Source: a bacterium (GTDB taxonomy: Bacteria > Patescibacteriota > Gracilibacteria > UM-FILTER-43-11). From it: a stretch of DNA of 33,988 nt. The position numbers were made by a program, and so were the translations under genes. A model generated the notes under the pieces. The model had not been told where the DNA came from and searched no databases. It worked only from the letters and a program-made list of their open reading frames with translations. The stretch spans positions 1-33,988 of the forward strand of contig JAUHWS010000013.1 of assembly GCA_030427295.1 (NCBI GenBank). The letters run 5' to 3'. Below are positions 29,932 to 33,988 of the stretch, piece after piece. Numbering within the stretch: position 1 is the first letter of the stretch; the number at the start of each line of letters is the position of its first letter.

Positions 29932-30077
29932 ATTTATTTTTTTACTAATTCCAATGTATCAGCTTCTCAATCTTTTTTCTATCTTTTTTAAAGATGTCAC
30001 ACGTCATTTCTGCCTTCATTTCACATGCAGGCAATTCAAAAATAGTATAAAATGAAACTATCATGACACCGGACTGA

Positions 30078-30479
30078 ATGAATTTTCTCCATCAATATCT
30101 CATCACCATCCCATTTCTCGTCTTGCTAGCTGCCGAAGCAGTCAAGTTTACGATTGATTTGATTCAAAATCGCGCCAAGCGCCGCTTCGTCAACACCGGG
30201 GGGATGCCCAGTGGCCACTCCGCCTTTGTTTCTTCATTAGTGGTTGTGGTCGCTTACCGAGAGGGGATTGAAAGCACCGCTTTTACGATTGCCGCTGTTC
30301 TGGCCCTTGTGGTGATGTATGACGCCATCAATCTGCGTAACGAAGCGGGAAAGCATGCTGCAAAAATCAACGAACACCATCAGGCTGAACTTGAAGAATC
30401 CCTTGGTCACAACCATCTCGAGGTATTGGTCGGGGCATTCTTTGGTGTTGGGCTCTCAATTGGACTGCTTGCCCTCTAA
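30078..30479 (+). CDS. DUF212 / divergent PAP2-family membrane protein
   Basis: The 133-residue integral membrane protein carries the DUF212 (YuiD-like) signatures GGMPSGHSAFVSSLV, VMYDAINLRNEAGKHAAKIN and LEESLGHNHLEVLVGAFFG. These resemble the phosphatase site of the PAP2 superfamily (the PSGH and the SLGHNHLE motifs), so it may act on lipid phosphates such as undecaprenyl- or phosphatidyl-phosphates, but no activity is established to my knowledge. Four or five helices are predicted. Size is slightly shorter than the usual 140-160. Its stop overlaps the stop of the convergent FAD monooxygenase gene by 4 nt. Confidence 0.88.
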   Translation: MNFLHQYLITIPFLVLLAAEAVKFTIDLIQNRAKRRFVNTGGMPSGHSAFVSSLVVVVAYREGIESTAFTIAAVLALVVMYDAINLRNEAGKHAAKINEHHQAELEESLGHNHLEVLVGAFFGVGLSIGLLAL

Positions 30480-31675
30480 TTTTTTTTGGGCATTTTAATA
30501 AGGTAGCCCTCATCAAACACGGTGGGCTCATTGAAGTTTCTAAAAAAACGATTCAAGACGAAGGGGCGATGCATGATGCGCACAAACAGGCGGTAGAGCC
30601 ACAAGCTGAAACGACCCGGTGGCGCAAATGTATCCGAAAAGGCCACTGCTTCTTTTTGTTTTTTCTTAATGATTGGTTTTAGAGCTTGTTCATAAGCAGG
30701 GTAGGCGACTTCGTGGTCTCCACCAGCTTGATTCATCTCGTTGGCCAATACGTAGGCTTCAGCCATGGCCATGGTCGACCCTTGACCCGCCAGAAGCGTC
30801 AAGCAGGCCCCCGCATCTCCCACCAAAGTCATTCGTCCCTTATGCCAAGTTGTCATACGAATTTGACTTACTTCATCAAAAAACACCTCATCAACGACGT
30901 CAATATCTTTCATGGCCTCGGGCACAAAGGCTTTCGAATCTGCAAACTGTTCTTTTAGGATGCGCTTTCTTTCTTCAATGCTCAGTCGTCCTAAAGGTTT
31001 GGATTTAAAGACAAAAAATGGGGCAATTTTTTTGCCTCGAATGGCATAAATCCCTGTACTACGACCCACTTCAGGATACAAATAAGCCTTGTCTCCTAAG
31101 TCCATTTGATCCGGCACGATGAAGGCGGCCACATAATAGCCCAAAAAATGACTGAATTGCTTTTCATCGCCAAAGGTCAACTCCCTCACTTTTGAATGGA
31201 TGCCATCGGCACCGACCACCAAATCAAATCGTTCCTTTTTCCCATCTTTAAATGTCACCGAAACCGACTTTGCATTTTCTTTAAGCGTTTTAATGGACGT
31301 GTTAAACCGAATTTCAATCTTACCTTTGATTTTTTTGTAGAGAATCTCCTCCAAATCTCCCCGCATGATGCTGTAATAACGCTTGTCAAACATCTTGCGG
31401 ATTTCATCCAAAGGCACGTGGCCCAGCTCTTTTTGATGATCATTGATCACAACAAAGCGATCAAATAAATACCCCTTCTTCTCCAGTTCCTTTTCTAGTC
31501 CCATTGCCTTGGCCACCTGAATCCCAGGGCCAAAAAAATCCATCATATAACCTTCATTCCGAAGTGATTTAGATCGTTCGATGACCACGGGTTCAAACCC
31601 AAAATGCTTCAGCCAATAGGCCAAAGTCAGCCCCGCAATCCCTGCCCCGGAGATGAGAATTTTTTTGTTTTTCAT
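30476..31675 (-). CDS. FAD-dependent monooxygenase (PHBH fold)
   Basis: The 399-residue flavoprotein begins MKNKKILISGAGIAGLTLAY with the FAD-binding GxGxxG (residues 10-15), followed by VVIERS. It has the DG-motif region DLVVGADGIHSKVRE and the GD motif LVGDAGACLTLLAGQGSTMAM, the three marks of group A aromatic hydroxylase-type monooxygenases. These use NAD(P)H and O2 to hydroxylate aromatic or polyketide substrates. The ATG at 31675 gives the motif at the normal place; the frame from 31696 adds 7 residues. The substrate is unknown. An O2-using enzyme is notable in a cell with few other redox genes in view. It is the second of two minus-strand genes. Confidence 0.9.
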   Translation of the reverse strand: MKNKKILISGAGIAGLTLAYWLKHFGFEPVVIERSKSLRNEGYMMDFFGPGIQVAKAMGLEKELEKKGYLFDRFVVINDHQKELGHVPLDEIRKMFDKRYYSIMRGDLEEILYKKIKGKIEIRFNTSIKTLKENAKSVSVTFKDGKKERFDLVVGADGIHSKVRELTFGDEKQFSHFLGYYVAAFIVPDQMDLGDKAYLYPEVGRSTGIYAIRGKKIAPFFVFKSKPLGRLSIEERKRILKEQFADSKAFVPEAMKDIDVVDEVFFDEVSQIRMTTWHKGRMTLVGDAGACLTLLAGQGSTMAMAEAYVLANEMNQAGGDHEVAYPAYEQALKPIIKKKQKEAVAFSDTFAPPGRFSLWLYRLFVRIMHRPFVLNRFFRNFNEPTVFDEGYLIKMPKKN

Positions 31676-31700
31676 TTCGCACGCCCATTCTAACACATTC

Positions 31701-32333
31701 CTAATTGATACTAAACTGAATTGGTTTCGCGTATACAGTTTCTCCCGATCCTATTAGCAAAGCGGTTAGCCGCTGGGCGTTGGGAGGATTCGATCCAGGC
31801 AAAAATCCACGCTGAGCTAAAAAAACTTGTGACTGTCTCCTGTCGAAGCCGGTGTCAATCGCGTGCTCGAGAGTATGAATCGTATTCACCCCCATTTGCC
31901 TCAATGCGCTTTCTGTATGCAACTGAATTCCGCCAGCATAGTTGTCTAGCTCAAAGTAGGTGTATAATTTTTCTATAAATGCATCCGGACCAGAAATGGT
32001 GCCCGTCGTATAACCAATGGGATCCTCATCGCTGTAATAACTGCCAACAAATATTTTTTGAATGGATCGTCTCTTAGACAGACTGATCAAGGCTTCAATG
32101 ATGGAAGTAGTGATGCCATCTTGATACATCAATCTATGATAAGTTTGTTCAGGGCGAGGCCCCCTCAGCATTTCATTTAAACCAGGAATATCGAGCGAAA
32201 GAACAGCTTGACGATAACGAAATTTAATCGACGCATCAGCACTTTGTATAGTCGCCGCCAAAATAGAGACTCCGATGGCACAGTCTTCTCGATTCCTAGT
32301 TTCAAAAAAGGAGTTTAGGCTATCAAGTGACAT
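31701..32333 (-). CDS. Unknown protein (210 aa)
   Basis: This soluble product of 210 residues has no signal, membrane segment or motif I can place. It is probably alpha/beta: helices DCAIGVSILAATIQSADASI and GITTSIIEALISLSKRRSIQ, then KIFVGSYYSDEDPIGYTTGT, GPDAFIEKLYTYFEL and a C-terminal RLTALLIGSGETVY. There are few Cys and a moderate number of Arg. It ends 25 nt before the monooxygenase start on the same strand, so the two may be cotranscribed. GC content and codon use match neighbours. The start at 32333 (ATGTCACTTG) is the first good one after AT-rich promoter-like DNA. Confidence 0.6.
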   Translation of the reverse strand: MSLDSLNSFFETRNREDCAIGVSILAATIQSADASIKFRYRQAVLSLDIPGLNEMLRGPRPEQTYHRLMYQDGITTSIIEALISLSKRRSIQKIFVGSYYSDEDPIGYTTGTISGPDAFIEKLYTYFELDNYAGGIQLHTESALRQMGVNTIHTLEHAIDTGFDRRQSQVFLAQRGFLPGSNPPNAQRLTALLIGSGETVYAKPIQFSIN

Positions 32334-32411
32334 AATATATGCTCTTATTTCAGTCTATAAAATTTTAGCTGAAGGATGACGATCTAATGCTCCACCCAAA
32401 CAGAACGAATA

Positions 32412-33272
32412 TCAAGTTGATTCATCCTTTAAAAGCTCCGCCACATACCAACGCACTGCATTCCAATCGCGTTGAGGTTTCAAAATATAAGAGGCTTTGG
32501 CTTCCGGGCAACCTAGACCTTCATCCCCCCGCTCTGCCAAACAAGCATCTCGTCGGGCTTGGGCACTGGGCGTTACATACATTTCGGATGCCAGTACATT
32601 CCCCGTACTCAACACACCACGCGGCTGCAAATCAAAATTCTTGAACTTCAATTGATAGGTCATGATCTCTCTCAGGCTCATGTCCGTTTCAATTTTACTC
32701 AAAATGGCGTCGGCCATTTTAAGGATTTGACCTCCGTCATTCACATTGAGCTCTGCAATTTTTTCCTTAATCGCCCGCAAGATTTGCTGCTGACGTTCAG
32801 CGCGCACAAAATCAGACGAGGTTTTTCGAGAGCGTGCAATCCTCAACGACTGAACCCCAGACATGTGATGCCATCCCACAGGATAATTCAAAGTACCCCA
32901 CATCCCATTATCAAGCGTTTTGTAGCTTGGGTCCACGACGGGTTCAGACAAATAAATATCAATCCCTCCCAAAATATCCACCACCTCAATGTAGGCATAC
33001 ATGTCGATGATCATGTGATGTTCGGGCTTAAATCCGGTGATCACTCCCAAGTATTCCTTGATTTGATCAACGCTGTAGCTATTGAGTTTGCGCCCCTCAA
33101 AATAAATATCCCGAGGAATACTGACCATTTTAACCGTCCGCGAACGGGTGTCCACCTGAGCCAAAATCATGGTATCCATATTACTTCCATGCTTTCCCCC
33201 AATCAAAAAGTTGATGATATCTGGATCCTCTTGATGAGTTTCTGTCGCTGGCACCTGATCAGGCAAAATCAA
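32412..33272 (-). CDS. LytR-CpsA-Psr (LCP) domain, possibly the frameshifted C-terminal part of a longer protein
   Basis: The 286-residue frame is an LCP catalytic domain from its very first residues: DPDIINFLIGG, SNMDTMILAQVD, VKMVSIPRDIYFEG, EVVDILGGIDIYL and the Arg motif LRIARSRKTSSDFVRAERQ. LCP enzymes transfer polyprenyl-linked glycans to the cell wall outside the membrane and need an N-terminal membrane anchor, which is absent here. The only start is a TTG at 33272 overlapping the TGA of the upstream frame. That frame ends in a run of nine A with A AAA AAG. A -1 shift would join the two proteins (..LLSGSKKK-ALILPDQVP..). Either a programmed shift or a homopolymer error is likely. Confidence 0.85.
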   Translation of the reverse strand: MILPDQVPATETHQEDPDIINFLIGGKHGSNMDTMILAQVDTRSRTVKMVSIPRDIYFEGRKLNSYSVDQIKEYLGVITGFKPEHHMIIDMYAYIEVVDILGGIDIYLSEPVVDPSYKTLDNGMWGTLNYPVGWHHMSGVQSLRIARSRKTSSDFVRAERQQQILRAIKEKIAELNVNDGGQILKMADAILSKIETDMSLREIMTYQLKFKNFDLQPRGVLSTGNVLASEMYVTPSAQARRDACLAERGDEGLGCPEAKASYILKPQRDWNAVRWYVAELLKDEST

Positions 33273-33284
33273 GGCTTTTTTTTT
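33269..33284 (-). promoter_or_regulatory. Slippery site A AAA AAG for -1 frameshift
   Basis: On the minus strand the zero-frame codons are TCA AAA AAA AAG CCT TGA. A slip of one base back reads AAA AAA AAA GCC TTG and enters the LCP frame with no stop between. A AAA AAG is the heptamer used in Escherichia coli dnaX. The nine-A run is at 33284-33276. Confidence 0.5.
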
Positions 33285-33988
33285 GAGCCGGAGAGAAGTT
33301 CATCCAAATCGTACATGACCGCATCGTCTCCTTCTGAGCCCTCTATAAAAGTCATTTCGCCCGTTCCTAAATCAAAAATGATCGTTCCCACTTTATTTTC
33401 AAGTTCCTCATCTCCCTCCGTCTTTTGAGTGAGGTCATAGTAAGTTTTCCCCTCTTCCTCCCGGGCAGGAGCCACGGTCAAGTCACCCGTATCCAAATTG
33501 TCTAAAAAGGCTTCCAATTCCTCTTGTTTTTGTTTGATCGCTTTCACCTGGTCCGTTTCTCCATTCAGCGAACTGACTGCATTCAAAAATTCATCTTCCA
33601 CATCAGCCACCTCCGAGTAGCGAGTGCCATCCCAAACCAGTTCACCCGTTTTGCGATCTAGCAAAATCGTTAACAAAGGGGAGTCATTCGAATCCATCAC
33701 GTAATATTCAAATCCATCTGCCGTTTCGATAGGATCCACGTTCACCCTCAGGCTGTTTTGATTGATGGTTTCATTCACTTTCTCATCCTCCAAAAGCGTC
33801 TTCATTTCTGTTTTTTTAGATTCAAGCTCTGTCTTCATATCCAAAATATTCTCCTTATTTTCTTTCAAATACTCGACGATGGGCTCAATCAAATCATCCT
33901 CTTGACTAGTCAAAACATCAATACCTAAAACGCTCTGCACACTCAACTTGCCACTTTCAATGTCTAAAAGGAGTTGAACAAGTGGCCC
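33269..33988 (-). CDS. Partial ORF with duplicated beta domain and coiled coil, upstream of LCP (5' end outside the window)
   Basis: The frame is open through the right edge (239 codons seen); a TTG at 33946 is not needed as a start. It has two similar units of about 60 residues, each a helical coiled-coil part (KENKENILDMKTELESKKTE; VKAIKQKQEELEAFLDNL) followed by a beta part (DGFEYYVMDSNDSPLLTILLDRKTGELV; KTYYDLTQKTEGDEE, VGTIIFDLGTGEMT, read in pieces). The beta parts recall PepSY-like modules but this is uncertain. It ends at a TGA just after the A9 run at 33284-33276. No anchor is in the visible part; it may lie beyond the window. It probably forms the N-terminal half of the LCP protein by -1 frameshifting. 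Confidence 0.6.
   Translation of the reverse strand, partial: GPLVQLLLDIESGKLSVQSVLGIDVLTSQEDDLIEPIVEYLKENKENILDMKTELESKKTEMKTLLEDEKVNETINQNSLRVNVDPIETADGFEYYVMDSNDSPLLTILLDRKTGELVWDGTRYSEVADVEDEFLNAVSSLNGETDQVKAIKQKQEELEAFLDNLDTGDLTVAPAREEEGKTYYDLTQKTEGDEELENKVGTIIFDLGTGEMTFIEGSEGDDAVMYDLDELLSGSKKKP

Noticed and set aside
450-33988. Recoding of TGA to glycine (genetic code 25)
   Set aside because: TGA serves as the stop of several genes (9253, 25824, 22343, 33269) and no clear protein needs TGA read as an amino acid.
1-33988. CRISPR array
   Set aside because: No series of identical repeats with unique spacers is present; the only regular arrays are the 11-nt ATTCG units and the paired GTATATAC boxes.

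Overview
The window is two unlike pieces of DNA. Bases 1 to about 445 are very GC-rich and hold, on the minus strand, the start of a Gly/Asp/Ser-rich lipoprotein of the kind common in myxobacteria. From about 450 to the end the DNA is AT-rich and reads as one bacterial genome. The left edge is most likely an assembly join, or else a very recent insertion. The main piece uses TGA as a stop (for example at 9253 and 25824), has weak Shine-Dalgarno sites and many 1-8 nt gene overlaps. It carries a compact type IV pilus-like set, SLH-domain surface proteins, an LCP protein and no recognisable outer-membrane machinery. This fits an uncultivated Patescibacteria/CPR organism, possibly near Peregrinibacteria. 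TGA stops argue against the Gracilibacteria/Absconditabacteria that read TGA as glycine. The placement is an inference from gene content only.

Layout. 450-1191: gene-free leader with an 11-nt-period ATTCG repeat, a long inverted repeat and a good promoter. 1192-9253 (+): pilus/pseudopilus operon (two minor pseudopilins, a PilN/O-like protein fused to SLH repeats, a PilO-like protein, a small membrane protein, PilC, a pilin-like protein). It runs into a large exported SLH-LysM protein whose C-terminus looks like a polymorphic-toxin domain, followed by two small paralogous four-helix membrane proteins, possibly immunity proteins. 9347-11960 (-): grpE and dnaK, with a perfect CIRCE operator in front of dnaK. 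12342-17282 (-): a tight operon of degenerate sensor kinase, response regulator, cellulose-synthase-like GT2, two tiny coupled ORFs, GalU and a membrane-anchored GH9-like glycosidase. Together these make a plausible beta-glucan/cellulose-type exopolysaccharide module: GalU makes UDP-glucose, the GT2 polymerises and exports it, the GH9 trims it. Divergent from it (17339-21398, +) lie a 1226-aa hybrid sensor kinase with a DUF3068-like ectodomain and CHASE, PAS, HisKA and HATPase domains, and a single-domain response regulator.

21646-26611: a lipoprotein, then a zinc-homeostasis block (a His-rich exported barrel-like protein, a Zur/Fur regulator, ZnuA, ZnuC, ZnuB). The His-rich gene and zur have near-identical promoter/operator boxes. 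26739-27371: a CrtO-like acyltransferase. 27604-29278: an islet bounded by a 19-bp duplication of the 3' end of tRNA-Cys, holding a DUF1801, TetR and SnoaL-like operon under a perfect 24-bp palindromic operator. 29359-33988: a lipoprotein, a DUF212 membrane protein, a FAD monooxygenase, an unknown gene, and an LCP domain. The LCP reading frame is joined to an upstream partial ORF across a classic A AAA AAG slippery site.

Two copies of a roughly 225-bp non-coding repeat sit at gene ends (12118-12342 and 21416-21639). Each has two pairs of palindromic GTATATAC boxes spaced exactly 23 bp, inner AGCT-rich inverted repeats and, most clearly in the second copy, a central hairpin.
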